Source of the DNA: Sipunculus nudus
Lineage: Eukaryota; Annelida; Sipuncula; Golfingiida; Sipunculidae
Direction of reading: 5' to 3'
Length of the DNA stretch: 64,000 bases
NCBI GenBank assembly: GCA_026874595.1
Contig: CM049310.1
Coordinates: 89,723,556 to 89,787,555, forward strand
Position 1 is the first letter of the stretch; the number at the start of each line of letters is the position of its first letter. The notes under the pieces were generated by a model, which was not told the DNA's origin, did no database searches, and saw only the letters and a program-made list of their open reading frames with translations. Both the position numbers and the translations under genes were made by a program. Of this stretch, positions 10,540 through 23,351 are shown one piece after another.

Positions 10540-10919
10540 AGGACTCCATAAATGAGATTTTCGACCGTTTATTGAAGTTATAATGTATTATTCAACTTGT
10601 CAGGAGTCTTATTTATGACAGAAATCGTGCAAAACAGTAGAGATATTGAGATCAAATCAGAAAATAGGTCCTGAAAATCCATAATATCCAATTGATAAAA
10701 AAATGCAGAATTATACATTTCTGATTTTGATTGAACGAATTTGCTCTTTATTTTTATATTCATGTGCACGAACAGGCACTGTTATGTAGCCCGGGAACTA
10801 GTCTTCGTCCCTATGGGTCAAAATCGTGTTTAAATTTAGGAGAATACATCATTATTTGTGGTGTTTTTACAATAAGCAAGGTATAAGCAAAACGTAGACA
10901 AAGTGTAAGCAAAGGAATT
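10540..10919 (+). repeat. Monomer class J (example)
   Basis: Marks are AGGACTCCAT, CAACTTGTC, CAGTAG, ATTGAGATCAAATCAG, GTCCTGAAAA and TTGATAAAAAAATGC. Eight copies of 380 bp: 10540, 14307, 25611, 32763, 34271, 50474, 54244 and 59899. It always follows A and always leads to C. Its longer A run and GTCCTGA change open a reading frame of 61 codons from ATG on the minus strand. Confidence 0.9.
10578..10769 (-). other. Repeat-borne minus-strand open frame in J and L, not a gene
   Basis: A frame of 63 codons counting from GTG, or 61 from the first ATG at 10763, is open on the minus strand of class J. The same frame is intact in all eight J and in six of eight L monomers; at 32792-32992 and 34300-34500 it reads three codons further because AAGTTGTAATG removes the stop. 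It contains a hydrophobic stretch (LISISLLFCTISVI), but no family that I recognise. It exists because the GATAAAAAAATG run and GTCCTGA change remove stops found in other classes. No promoter or codon bias supports it. Confidence 0.75.
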
Positions 10920-13900
10920 AGGACTTCATAAATGAGATTTTCGACCGTTTATTGAAGTTATAATGTATTATTCAACTTGTCAGGAGTCTTATTTATGACA
11001 GAAATCGTGCAAAACAGTAGAGATATTGTGATCAAATCAGAAAATAGGTCCCGAAAATCCATTATATCCAATTGAGAAAAATGCAGAATTATACATTTCT
11101 GATTTAGATTGAACGAATTTGCTCTTTATTTTTATATTCATGTGCACGAACAGGCACTGTTATGTAGCCCGGGAACTAGTCTTCGTCCCTATGGGTCAAA
11201 ATCGTGTTTAAATTTGAGAGAATACATCATGTATGTGGTGTTTTTACAATAAGCAAAGCATAAGCAAAACGTAAACAAAGTGTAAGCAAAGGAATTAGGA
11301 CTTCATAAATGCGATTTTCGACCGTTTTCTGAAGTTATAATGTATTATTCGACGTGTCAGGAGTCTTATTTAAGACAGAAATCGTGCAAAACACTAGAGT
11401 TATTGTGATCAAGTGAGAAAATAGGTCCCGAAAATCCATAATATCTCCTTAAGAAAAAGCAGAATTATACATTTCTGATTTTGATTGAACGAATTTGCTC
11501 TTTATTTTTATATTCATGTGCACGAACAGGCACTGTTATGTAGCCCGGGAACTAGTCTTCGTCCCTATGGGTCAAAATCGTATTTAAATTTAGGAGAATA
11601 CATCATTATTTGTGGTGTTTTTACAATAAGCAACGTATAAGCAAAACGTAGACAAAGTGTAAGCAAAGGAATTAGGACTTCATAAATGAGATTTTCGACC
11701 GTTTATTGAAGTTATAATGTATTATTCAACTTGTCAGGAGTCTTATTTATGACAGAAATCGTGCAAATCAGTAGAGATATTGTGATCAAATCAGAAAATA
11801 GGTCCCGAAAATCCATAATATCCAATTGAGAAAAATGCAGAATTATACATTTCTGATTTAGATTGAACGAATTTGCTCTTTATTTTTATATTCATGTGCA
11901 CGAACAGGCACTGTTATGTAGCCGGAGAACTAATCTTCGTCCCTATTTGTCAAAATCGTGTTTAAATTTGAGAGAATACATCATGTATGTGGTGTTTTTA
12001 CAATAAGCAAAGCATAAGCAAAACGTAAACAAAGTGTAAGCAAAGGAATTAGGACTTCATAAATGCGATTTTCGACCGTTTTCTGAAGTTATAATGTATT
12101 ATTCGACGTGTCAGGAGTCTTATTTAAGACAGAAATCGTGCAAAACACTAGAGATATTGTGATCAAGTGAGAAAATAGGTCCCGAAAATCCATAATATCT
12201 CCTTAAGAAAAAGCAGAATTATACATTTCTGATTTTGATTGAACGAATTTGCTCTTTATTTTTATATTCATGTGCACGAACAGGCACTGTTATGTAGCCC
12301 GGGAACTAGTCTTCGTCCCTATATGTCAAAATCGTGTTTAAATTTAGGAGAATACATCATTTATGTGGTGTTTTTACAATAAGCAAGGCATAAGCAAAAC
12401 GTAGACAAAGTGTAAGCAAAGGAATTAGGACTTCATAAATGAGATTTTCGACCGTTTTTTGAAGTTATAATGTATTATTCGACGTTTCAGGAGTCTTATT
12501 TATGACAGAAATCGTGCAAAACACCAGAGATATTGTGATCAAGTGAGAAAATAGGTCCCGAAAATCCATAATATCTCCTTAAAAAAAGCAGAATTATACA
12601 TTTCTGATTTTGATTGAACGAATTTGCCCTTTATTTTTATATTCATGTGCACGAACAGGCACTGTTATGTAGCCCGGGTACTAGTCTTCGTCCCTACGGG
12701 TCAAAATCGTGTTTAAATTCAGGAGAATACATCATTTATGTGGTGTTTTTACAATAAGCAAAGCATAAGCAAAACGTGGACAAAGTGTAAGCAAAGGAAT
12801 AAGAACTTCATTAATGAGATTTTCGACCGTTTATTGAAGTTATAATGTATTATTCAACTTGTCAGGAGTCTTATTTATGACAGAAATCGTGCAAAACAGT
12901 AGAGATATTGAGATCAAGTGAGAAAATAGGTCCCGAAAATTCATAATATCTCCTTAAGAAAAAGCAGAATTATACATTTCTGATTTTGATTGAACGAATT
13001 TGCTCTTTATTTTTATATTCATGTGCACGAACAGGCACTGTTATGTAGCCCGGGAACTAGTCTTCGTCCCTATGGGTCAAAATCGTGTTTAAATTTAGGA
13101 GAATACATCATTATTTGTGGTGTTTTTACAATAAGCAAGGTATAAGCAAAACGTAGACAAAGTGTAAGCAAAGGAATTAGGACTTCATAAATGAGATTTT
13201 CGACCGTTTATTGAAGTTATAATGTATTATTCAACTTGTCAGGAGTCTTATTTATGACAGAAATCGTGCAAATCAGTAGAGATATTGTGATCAAATCAGA
13301 AAATAGGTCCCGAAAATCCATCATATCCAATTGAGAAAAATGCAGAATTATACATTTCTGATTTAGATTGAACGAATTTGCTCTTTATTTTTATATTCAT
13401 GTGCACGAACAGGCACTGTTATGTAGCCGGAGAACTAATCTTCGTCCCTATTTGTCAAAATCGTGTTTAAATTTGAGAGAATACATCATGTATGTGGTGT
13501 TTTTACAATAAGCAAAGCATAAGCAAAACGTAAACAAAGTGTAAGCAAAGGAATTAGGACTTCATAAATGCGATTTTCGACCGTTTTCTGAAGTTATAAT
13601 GTATTATTCGACGTGTCAGGAGTCTTATTTAAGACAGAAATCGTGCAAAACACTAGAGATATTGTGATCAAGTGAGAAAATAGGTCCCGAAAATCCATAA
13701 TATCTCCTTAAGAAAAAGCAGAATTATACATTTCTGATTTTGATTGAACGAATTTGCTCTTTATTTTTATATTCATGTGGACGAACAGGCACTGTTATGT
13801 AGCCCGGGAACTAGTCTTCGTCCCTATATGTCAAAATCGTGTTTAAATTTAGGAGAATACATCATTTATGTGGTGTTTTTACAATAAGCAAGGCATAAGC

Positions 13901-14306
13901 AAAACGTAGACAAAGTGTAAGCAAAGGAATTAGGACTTCATAAATGAGATTTTCGACCGTTTTTTGAAGTTATAATGTATTATTCGACGTTTCAGGAGTC
14001 TTATTTATGACAGAAATCGTGCAAAACACCAGAGATATTGTGATCAAGTGAGAAAATAGGTCCCGAAAATCCATAATATCTCCTTAAAAAAAGCAGAATT
14101 ATACATTTCTGATTTTGATTGAACGAATTTGCCCTTTATTTTTATATTCATGTGCACGAACAGGCACTGTTATGTAGCCCGGGTACTAGTCTTCGTCCCT
14201 ACGGGTCAAAATCGTGTTTAAATTTAGGAGAATACATCATTTATGTGGTGTTTTTACAATAAGCAAAGCATAAGCAAAACGTAGACAAAGTGTAAGCAAA
14301 GGAATT

Positions 14307-15440
14307 AGGACTCCATAAATGAGATTTTCGACCGTTTATTGAAGTTATAATGTATTATTCAACTTGTCAGGAGTCTTATTTATGACAGAAATCGTGCAAA
14401 ACAGTAGAGATATTGAGATCAAATCAGAAAATAGGTCCTGAAAATCCATAATATCCAATTGATAAAAAAATGCAGAATTATACATTTCTGATTTTGATTG
14501 AACGAATTTGCTCTTTATTTTTATATTCATGTGCACGAACAGGCACTGTTATGTAGCCCGGGAACTAGTCTTCGTCCCTATGGGTCAAAATCGTGTTTAA
14601 ATTTAGGAGAATACATCATTATTTGTGGTGTTTTTACAATAAGCAAGGTATAAGCAAAACGTAGACAAAGTGTAAGCAAAGGAATTAGGACTTCATAAAT
14701 GAGATTTTCGACCGTTTATTGAAGTTATAATGTATTATTCAACTTGTCAGGAGTCTTATTTATGACAGAAATCGTGCAAATCAGTAGAGATATTGTGATC
14801 AAATCAGAAAATAGGTCCCGAAAATCCATTATATCCAATTGAGAAAAATGCAGAATTATACATTTCTGATTTAGATTGAACGAATTTGCTCTTTATTTTT
14901 ATATTCATGTGCACGAACAGGCACTGTTATGTAGCCCGGGAACTAGTCTTCGTCCCTATGGGTCAAAATCGTGTTTAAATTTGAGAGAATACATCATGTA
15001 TGTGGTGTTTTTACAATAAGCAAAGCATAAGCAAAACGTAAACAAAGTGTAAGCAAAGGAATTAGGACTTCATAAATGCGATTTTCGACCGTTTTCTGAA
15101 GTTATAATGTATTATTCGACGTGTCAGGAGTCTTATTTAAGACAGAAATCGTGCAAAACACTAGAGTTATTGTGATCAAGTGAGAAAATAGGTCCCGAAA
15201 ATCCATAATATCTCCTTAAGAAAAAGCAGAATTATACATTTCTGATTTTGATTGAACGAATTTGCTCTTTATTTTTATATTCATGTGCACGAACAGGCAC
15301 TGTTATGTAGCCCGGGAACTAGTCTTCGTCCCTATGGGTCAAAATCGTGTTTAAATTTAGGAGAATACATCATTATTTGTGGTGTTTTTACAATAAGCAA
15401 CGTATAAGCAAAACGTAGACAAAGTGTAAGCAAAGGAATT
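14307..15440 (+). repeat. Block 6: J-C-D
   Basis: Starts are 14307 J, 14687 C and 15064 D. With the next three monomers (C-D-A from 15441) this forms the second copy of the six-monomer J-C-D-C-D-A stretch that begins at 10540. The second copy then continues into C-D-A-K-L and not into class I. Confidence 0.88.
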
Positions 15441-17697
15441 AGGACTTCATAAATGAGATTTTCGACCGTTTATTGAAGTTATAATGTATTATTCAACTTG
15501 TCAGGAGTCTTATTTATGACAGAAATCGTGCAAATCAGTAGAGATATTGTGATCAAATCAGAAAATAGGTCCCGAAAATCCATAATATCCAATTGAGAAA
15601 AATGCAGAATTATACATTTCTGATTTAGATTGAACGAATTTGCTCTTTATTTTTATATTCATGTGCACGAACAGGCACTGTTATGTAGCCGGAGAACTAA
15701 TCTTCGTCCCTATTTGTCAAAATCGTGTTTAAATTTGAGAGAATACATCATGTATGTGGTGTTTTTACAATAAGCAAAGCATAAGCAAAACGTAAACAAA
15801 GTGTAAGCAAAGGAATTAGGACTTCATAAATGCGATTTTCGACCGTTTTCTGAAGTTATAATGTATTATTCGACGTGTCAGGAGTCTTATTTAAGACAGA
15901 AATCGTGCAAAACACTAGAGATATTGTGATCAAGTGAGAAAATAGGTCCCGAAAATCCATAATATCTCCTTAAGAAAAAGCAGAATTATACATTTCTGAT
16001 TTTGATTGAACGAATTTGCTCTTTATTTTTATATTCATGTGCACGAACAGGCACTGTTATGTAGCCCGGGAACTAGTCTTCGTCCCTATATGTCAAAATC
16101 GTGTTTAAATTTAGGAGAATACATCATTTATGTGGTGTTTTTACAATAAGCAAGGCATAAGCAAAACGTAGACAAAGTGTAAGCAAAGGAATTAGGACTT
16201 CATAAATGAGATTTTCGACCGTTTTTTGAAGTTATAATGTATTATTCGACGTTTCAGGAGTCTTATTTATGACAGAAATCGTGCAAAACACCAGAGATAT
16301 TGTGATCAAGTGAGAAAATAGGTCCCGAAAATCCATAATATCTCCTTAAAAAAAGCAGAATTATACATTTCTGATTTTGATTGAACGAATTTGCCCTTTA
16401 TTTTTATATTCATGTGCACGAACAGGCACTGTTATGTAGCCCGGGAACTAGTCTTCGTCCCTATGGGTCAAAATCGTGTTTAAATTTAGGAGAATACATC
16501 ATTATTTGTGGTGTTTTTACAATAAGCAAGGTATAAGCAAAACGTAGACAAAGTGTAAGCAAAGGAATTAGGACTTCATAAATGAGATTTTCGACCGTTT
16601 ATTGAAGTTATAATGTATTATTCAACTTGTCAGGAGTCTTATTTATGACAGAAATCGTGCAAATCAGTAGAGATATTGTGATCAAATCAGAAAATAGGTC
16701 CCGAAAATCCATAATATCCAATTGAGAAAAATGCAGAATTATACATTTCTGATTTAGATTGAACGAATTTGCTCTTTATTTTTATATTCATGTGCACGAA
16801 CAGGCACTGTTATGTAGCCGGAGAACTAATCTTCGTCCCTATTTGTCAAAATCGTGTTTAAATTTGAGAGAATACATCATGTATGTGGTGTTTTTACAAT
16901 AAGCAAAGCATAAGCAAAACGTAAACAAAGTGTAAGCAAAGGAATTAGGACTTCATAAATGCGATTTTCGACCGTTTTCTGAAGTTATAATGTATTATTC
17001 GACGTGTCAGGAGTCTTATTTAAGACAGAAATCGTGCAAAACACTAGAGATATTGTGATCAAGTGAGAAAATAGGTCCCGAAAATCCATAATATCTCCTT
17101 AAGAAAAAGCAGAATTATACATTTCTGATTTTGATTGAACGAATTTGCTCTTTATTTTTATATTCATGTGCACGAACAGGCACTGTTATGTAGCCCGGGA
17201 ACTAGTCTTCGTCCCTATATGTCAAAATCGTGTTTAAATTTAGGAGAATACATCATTTATGTGGTGTTTTTACAATAAGCAAGGCATAAGCAAAACGTAG
17301 ACAAAGTGTAAGCAAAGGAATTAGGACTTCATAAATGAGATTTTCGACCGTTTTTTGAAGTTATAATGTATTATTCGACGTTTCAGGAGTCTTATTTATG
17401 ACAGAAATCGTGCAAAACACCAGAGATATTGTGATCAAGTGAGAAAATAGGTCCCGAAAATCCATAATATCTCCTTAAAAAAAGCAGAATTATACATTTC
17501 TGATTTTGATTGAACGAATTTGCCCTTTATTTTTATATTCATGTGCACGAACAGGCACTGTTATGTAGCCCGGGTACTAGTCTTCGTCCCTACGGGTCAA
17601 AATCGTGTTTAAATTTAGGAGAATACATCATTTATGTGGTATTTTTACAATAAGCAAAGCGTAAGCAAAACGTAGACAAACTGTAAGCAAAGGAATT

Positions 17698-18074
17698 AGG
17701 ACTCCATAAATGAGATTTTCGACCGTTTATTGAAGTTATAATGTATTATTCAACTTGTCAGGAGTCTTATTTATGACAGAAATCGTGCAAAACAGTAGAG
17801 ATATTGTGATCAAATGAGAAAATAGGTCCCGAAAATCCATAATATCCAATTGAGAAAAAAGCACAATTATACATTTTTGATTTTGATTGAACGAATTTGC
17901 TCTTTATTTTTATATTCATGTGCACGAACAGGCACTGTTATGTAGCCGGGGAACTAGTCTTCGTCCCTATGGGTCATAATCGTGTTTAAATTTGGGAGAA
18001 TACATCATTTATGTGGTGTTTTTACAATAAGCAAAGCATAAGCAAAACATAAACAAAGTGTAAGCAAAGGAATT
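17698..18074 (+). repeat. Monomer class K (example)
   Basis: It has a J-like head (AGGACTCCAT, GTTTATTG), an F'-like middle (CAAATGAG, GCACAATTAT), and the private CATTTTTGATTTT and AACATAAAC. Three copies: 17698, 20712 and 22596; each is followed by L. It looks like a J/F' hybrid that was then amplified with its HOR. Confidence 0.86.
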
Positions 18075-18454
18075 AGGACTTCATAAATGCGATTTTCGAC
18101 CGTTTTCTGAAGTTATAATGTATTATTCGACATGTCAGGAGTCTTATTTATGACAGAAATTGTGCAAAACAGTAAAGATATTGAGATCAAATCAGAAAAT
18201 AGGTCCTGAAAATCCATAATATCCAATTGATAAAAAAATGCAGAATTATACATTTCTGATTTTGATTGAACGAATTTGCTCTTTATTTTTATATTCATGT
18301 GCACGAACAGGCACTGTTATGTAGCCCGGGAACTAGTCTTCGTCCCTATGGGTCAAAATCGTGTTTAAATTTAGGAGAATACATCATTATTTGTGGTGTT
18401 TTTACAATAAGCAAGGTATAAGCAAAACGTAGACAAAGTGTAAGCAAAGGAATT
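18075..18454 (+). repeat. Monomer class L (example)
   Basis: It has a D-like head (AAATGCG, TTTTCTG) with CGACATGTC, then AAATTGTGC, CAGTAAAG, GTCCTGAAAA and TTGATAAAAAAATGC as in J. Eight copies: 18075, 21088, 22973, 40299, 44068, 47837, 52360 and 57262. The copies at 47837 and 57262 have one A fewer in the run. It always follows K or I. Confidence 0.88.
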
Positions 18455-21400
18455 AGGACTTCATAAATGAGATTTTCGACCGTTTATTGAAGTTATAATG
18501 TATTATTCAACTTGTCAGGAGTCTTATTTATGACAGAAATCGTGCAAATCAGTAGAGATATTGTGATCAAATCAGAAAATAGGTCCCGAAAATCCATAAT
18601 ATCCAATTGAGAAAAATGCAGAATTATACATTTCTGATTTAGATTGAACGAATTTGCTCTTTATTTTTATATTCATGTGCACGAACAGGCACTGTTATGT
18701 AGCCGGAGAACTAATCTTCGTCCCTATTTGTCAAAATCGTGTTTAAATTTGAGAGAATACATCATGTATGTGGTGTTTTTACAATAAGCAAAGCATAAGC
18801 AAAACGTAAACAAAGTGTAAGCAAAGGAATTAGGACTTCATAAATGCGATTTTCGACCGTTTTCTGAAGTTATAATGTATTATTCGACGTGTCAGGAGTC
18901 TTATTTAAGACAGAAATCGTGCAAAACACTAGAGATATTGTGATCAAGTGAGAAAATAGGTCCCGAAAATCCATAATATCTCCTTAAGAAAAAGCAGAAT
19001 TATACATTTCTGATTTTGATTGAACGAATTTGCTCTTTATTTTTATATTCATGTGCACGAACAGGCACTGTTATGTAGCCCGGGAACTAGTCTTCGTCCC
19101 TATATGTCAAAATCGTGTTTAAATTTAGGAGAATACATCATTTATGTGGTGTTTTTACAATAAGCAAGGCATAAGCAAAACGTAGACAAAGTGTAAGCAA
19201 AGGAATTAGGACTTCATAAATGAGATTTTCGACCGTTTTTTGAAGTTATAATGTATTATTCGACGTTTCAGGAGTCTTATTTATGACAGAAATCGTGCAA
19301 AACACCAGAGATATTGTGATCAAGTGAGAAAATAGGTCCCGAAAATCCATAATATCTCCTTAAAAAAAGCAGAATTATACATTTCTGATTTTGATTGAAC
19401 GAATTTGCCCTTTATTTTTATATTCATGTGCACGAACAGGCACTGTTATGTAGCCCGGGAACTAGTCTTCGTCCCTATGGGTCAAAATCGTGTTTAAATT
19501 TAGGAGAATACATCATTATTTGTGGTGTTTTTACAATAAGCAAGGTATAAGCAAAACGTAGACAAAGTGTAAGCAAAGGAATTAGGACTTCATAAATGAG
19601 ATTTTCGACCGTTTATTGAAGTTATAATGTATTATTCAACTTGTCAGGAGTCTTATTTATGACAGAAATCGTGCAAATCAGTAGAGATATTGTGATCAAA
19701 TCAGAAAATAGGTCCCGAAAATCCATAATATCCAATTGAGAAAAATGCAGAATTATACATTTCTGATTTAGATTGAACGAATTTGCTCTTTATTTTTATA
19801 TTCATGTGCACGAACAGGCACTGTTATGTAGCCGGAGAACTAATCTTCGTCCCTATTTGTCAAAATCGTGTTTAAATTTGAGAGAATACATCATGTATGT
19901 GGTGTTTTTACAATAAGCAAAGCATAAGCAAAACGTAAACAAAGTGTAAGCAAAGGAATTAGGACTTCATAAATGCGATTTTCGACCGTTTTCTGAAGTT
20001 ATAATGTATTATTCGACGTGTCAGGAGTCTTATTTAAGACAGAAATCGTGCAAAACACTAGAGATATTGTGATCAAGTGAGAAAATAGGTCCCGAAAATC
20101 CATAATATCTCCTTAAGAAAAAGCAGAATTATACATTTCTGATTTTGATTGAACGAATTTGCTCTTTATTTTTATATTCATGTGCACGAACAGGCACTGT
20201 TATGTAGCCCGGGAACTAGTCTTCGTCCCTATATGTCAAAATCGTGTTTAAATTTAGGAGAATACATCATTTATGTGGTGTTTTTACAATAAGCAAGGCA
20301 TAAGCAAAACGTAGACAAAGTGTAAGCAAAGGAATTAGGACTTCATAAATGAGATTTTCGACCGTTTTTTGAAGTTATAATGTATTATTCGACGTTTCAG
20401 GAGTCTTATTTATGACAGAAATCGTGCAAAACACCAGAGATATTGTGATCAAGTGAGAAAATAGGTCCCGAAAATCCATAATATCTCCTTAAAAAAAGCA
20501 GAATTATACATTTCTGATTTTGATTGAACGAATTTGCCCTTTATTTTTATATTCATGTGCACGAACAGGCACTGTTATGTAGCCCGGGTACTAGTCTTCG
20601 TCCCTACGGGTCAAAATCGTGTTTAAATTTAGGAGAATACATCATTTATGTGGTATTTTTACAATAAGCAAAGCGTAAGCAAAACGTAGACAAACTGTAA
20701 GCAAAGGAATTAGGACTCCATAAATGAGATTTTCGACCGTTTATTGAAGTTATAATGTATTATTCAACTTGTCAGGAGTCTTATTTATGACAGAAATCGT
20801 GCAAAACAGTAGAGATATTGTGATCAAATGAGAAAATAGGTCCCGAAAATCCATAATATCCAATTGAGAAAAAAGCACAATTATACATTTTTGATTTTGA
20901 TTGAACGAATTTGCTCTTTATTTTTATATTCATGTGCACGAACAGGCACTGTTATGTAGCCGGGGAACTAGTCTTCGTCCCTATGGGTCATAATCGTGTT
21001 TAATTTGGGAGAATACATCATTTATGTGGTGTTTTTACAATAAGCAAAGCATAAGCAAAACATAAACAAAGTGTAAGCAAAGGAATTAGGACTTCATAAA
21101 TGCGATTTTCGACCGTTTTCTGAAGTTATAATGTATTATTCGACATGTCAGGAGTCTTATTTATGACAGAAATTGTGCAAAACAGTAAAGATATTGAGAT
21201 CAAATCAGAAAATAGGTCCTGAAAATCCATAATATCCAATTGATAAAAAAATGCAGAATTATACATTTCTGATTTTGATTGAACGAATTTGCTCTTTATT
21301 TTTATATTCATGTGCACGAACAGGCACTGTTATGTAGCCCGGGAACTAGTCTTCGTCCCTATGGGTCAAAATCGTGTTTAAATTTAGGAGAATACATCAT

Positions 21401-21467
21401 TATTTGTGGTGTTTTTACAATAAGCAAGGTATAAGCAAAACGTAGACAAAGTGTAAGCAAAGGAATT
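18455..21467 (+). repeat. Block 8: 8-monomer HOR C-D-A-C-D-A-K-L, copy 2
   Basis: Starts are 18455, 18832, 19208, 19584, 19961, 20337, 20712 and 21088; total 3013 bp. The single-base length difference from copy 1 comes from GTTTAATTTGGG in K near 20999, where other copies have GTTTAAATTTGGG. The two units are otherwise almost identical by eye, which suggests recent tandem duplication. Confidence 0.92.
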
Positions 21468-23351
21468 AGGACTTCATAAATGAGATTTTCGACCGTTTAT
21501 TGAAGTTATAATGTATTATTCAACTTGTCAGGAGTCTTATTTATGACAGAAATCGTGCAAATCAGTAGAGATATTGTGATCAAATCAGAAAATAGGTCCC
21601 GAAAATCCATAATATCCAATTGAGAAAAATGCAGAATTATACATTTCTGATTTAGATTGAACGAATTTGCTCTTTATTTTTATATTCATGTGCACGAACA
21701 GGCACTGTTATGTAGCCGGAGAACTAATCTTCGTCCCTATTTGTCAAAATCGTGTTTAAATTTGAGAGAATACATCATGTATGTGGTGTTTTTACAATAA
21801 GCAAAGCATAAGCAAAACGTAAACAAAGTGTAAGCAAAGGAATTAGGACTTCATAAATGCGATTTTCGACCGTTTTCTGAAGTTATAATGTATTATTCGA
21901 CGTGTCAGGAGTCTTATTTAAGACAGAAATCGTGCAAAACACTAGAGATATTGTGATCAAGTGAGAAAATAGGTCCCGAAAATCCATAATATCTCCTTAA
22001 GAAAAAGCAGAATTATACATTTCTGATTTTGATTGAACGAATTTGCTCTTTATTTTTATATTCATGTGCACGAACAGGCACTGTTATGTAGCCCGGGAAC
22101 TAGTCTTCGTCCCTATATGTCAAAATCGTGTTTAAATTTAGGAGAATACATCATTTATGTGGTGTTTTTACAATAAGCAAGGCATAAGCAAAACGTAGAC
22201 AAAGTGTAAGCAAAGGAATTAGGACTTCATAAATGAGATTTTCGACCGTTTTTTGAAGTTATAATGTATTATTCGACGTTTCAGGAGTCTTATTTATGAC
22301 AGAAATCGTGCAAAACACCAGAGATATTGTGATCAAGTGAGAAAATAGGTCCCGAAAATCCATAATATCTCCTTAAAAAAAGCAGAATTATACATTTCTG
22401 ATTTTGATTGAACGAATTTGCCCTTTATTTTTATATTCATGTGCACGAACAGGCACTGTTATGTAGCCCGGGTACTAGTCTTCGTCCCTACGGGTCAAAA
22501 TCGTGTTTAAATTTAGGAGAATACATCATTTATGTGGTATTTTTACAATAAGCAAAGCGTAAGCAAAACGTAGACAAACTGTAAGCAAAGGAATTAGGAC
22601 TCCATAAATGAGATTTTCGACCGTTTATTGAAGTTATAATGTATTATTCAACTTGTCAGGAGTCTTATTTATGACAGAAATCGTGCAAAACAGTAGAGAT
22701 ATTGTGATCAAATGAGAAAATAGGTCCCGAAAATCCATAATATCCAATTGAGAAAAAAGCACAATTATACATTTTTGATTTTGATTGAACGAATTTGCTC
22801 TTTATTTTTATATTCATGTGCACGAACAGGCACTGTTATGTAGCCGGGGAACTAGTCTTCGTCCCTATGGGTCATAATCGTGTTTAAATTTGGGAGAATA
22901 CATCATTTATGTGGTGTTTTTACAATAAGCAAAGCATAAGCAAAACATAAACAAAGTGTAAGCAAAGGAATTAGGACTTCATAAATGCGATTTTCGACCG
23001 TTTTCTGAAGTTATAATGTATTATTCGACATGTCAGGAGTCTTATTTATGACAGAAATTGTGCAAAACAGTAAAGATATTGAGATCAAATCAGAAAATAG
23101 GTCCTGAAAATCCATAATATCCAATTGATAAAAAAATGCAGAATTATACATTTCTGATTTTGATTGAACGAATTTGCTCTTTATTTTTATATTCATGTGC
23201 ACGAACAGGCACTGTTATGTAGCCCGGGAACTAGTCTTCGTCCCTATATGTCGAAATCGTGTTTAAATTTAGGAGAATACATCATTTATGTGGTGTTTTT
23301 ACAATAAGCAAGGCATAAGCAAAACGTAGACAAAGTGTAAGCAAAGGAATT
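21468..23351 (+). repeat. Block 9: shortened HOR C-D-A-K-L
   Basis: Starts are 21468 C, 21845 D, 22221 A, 22596 K and 22973 L; total 1884 bp. This is the preceding octamer minus one C-D-A trimer. The A before K is again the altered form. The final L ends with TATATGTCGAAATC and leads into A, whereas the two earlier L copies lead into C. Confidence 0.92.

Larger units (their letters stand above)
10540..14306 (+). repeat. Block 5: J-C-D-C-D-A-I-C-D-A, 3767 bp unit
   Basis: Ten monomers start at 10540, 10920, 11297, 11674, 12051, 12427, 12802, 13179, 13556 and 13932. The first six (J-C-D-C-D-A) return exactly 3767 bp later from 14307. A private CAACGTATAA at 11631 is also found at 15398. The A at 12427 ends with CGTGGAC, the sequence that always leads into class I. 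Confidence 0.9.
15441..18454 (+). repeat. Block 7: 8-monomer HOR C-D-A-C-D-A-K-L, copy 1
   Basis: Starts are 15441 C, 15818 D, 16194 A, 16570 C, 16947 D, 17323 A, 17698 K and 18075 L; total 3014 bp. The A at 17323 has an altered end (GCGTAAGC, CAAACTGTAAGC) that occurs only before K. K carries CATTTTTGATTTT and AACATAAAC. The unit is repeated directly afterwards. Confidence 0.92.
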
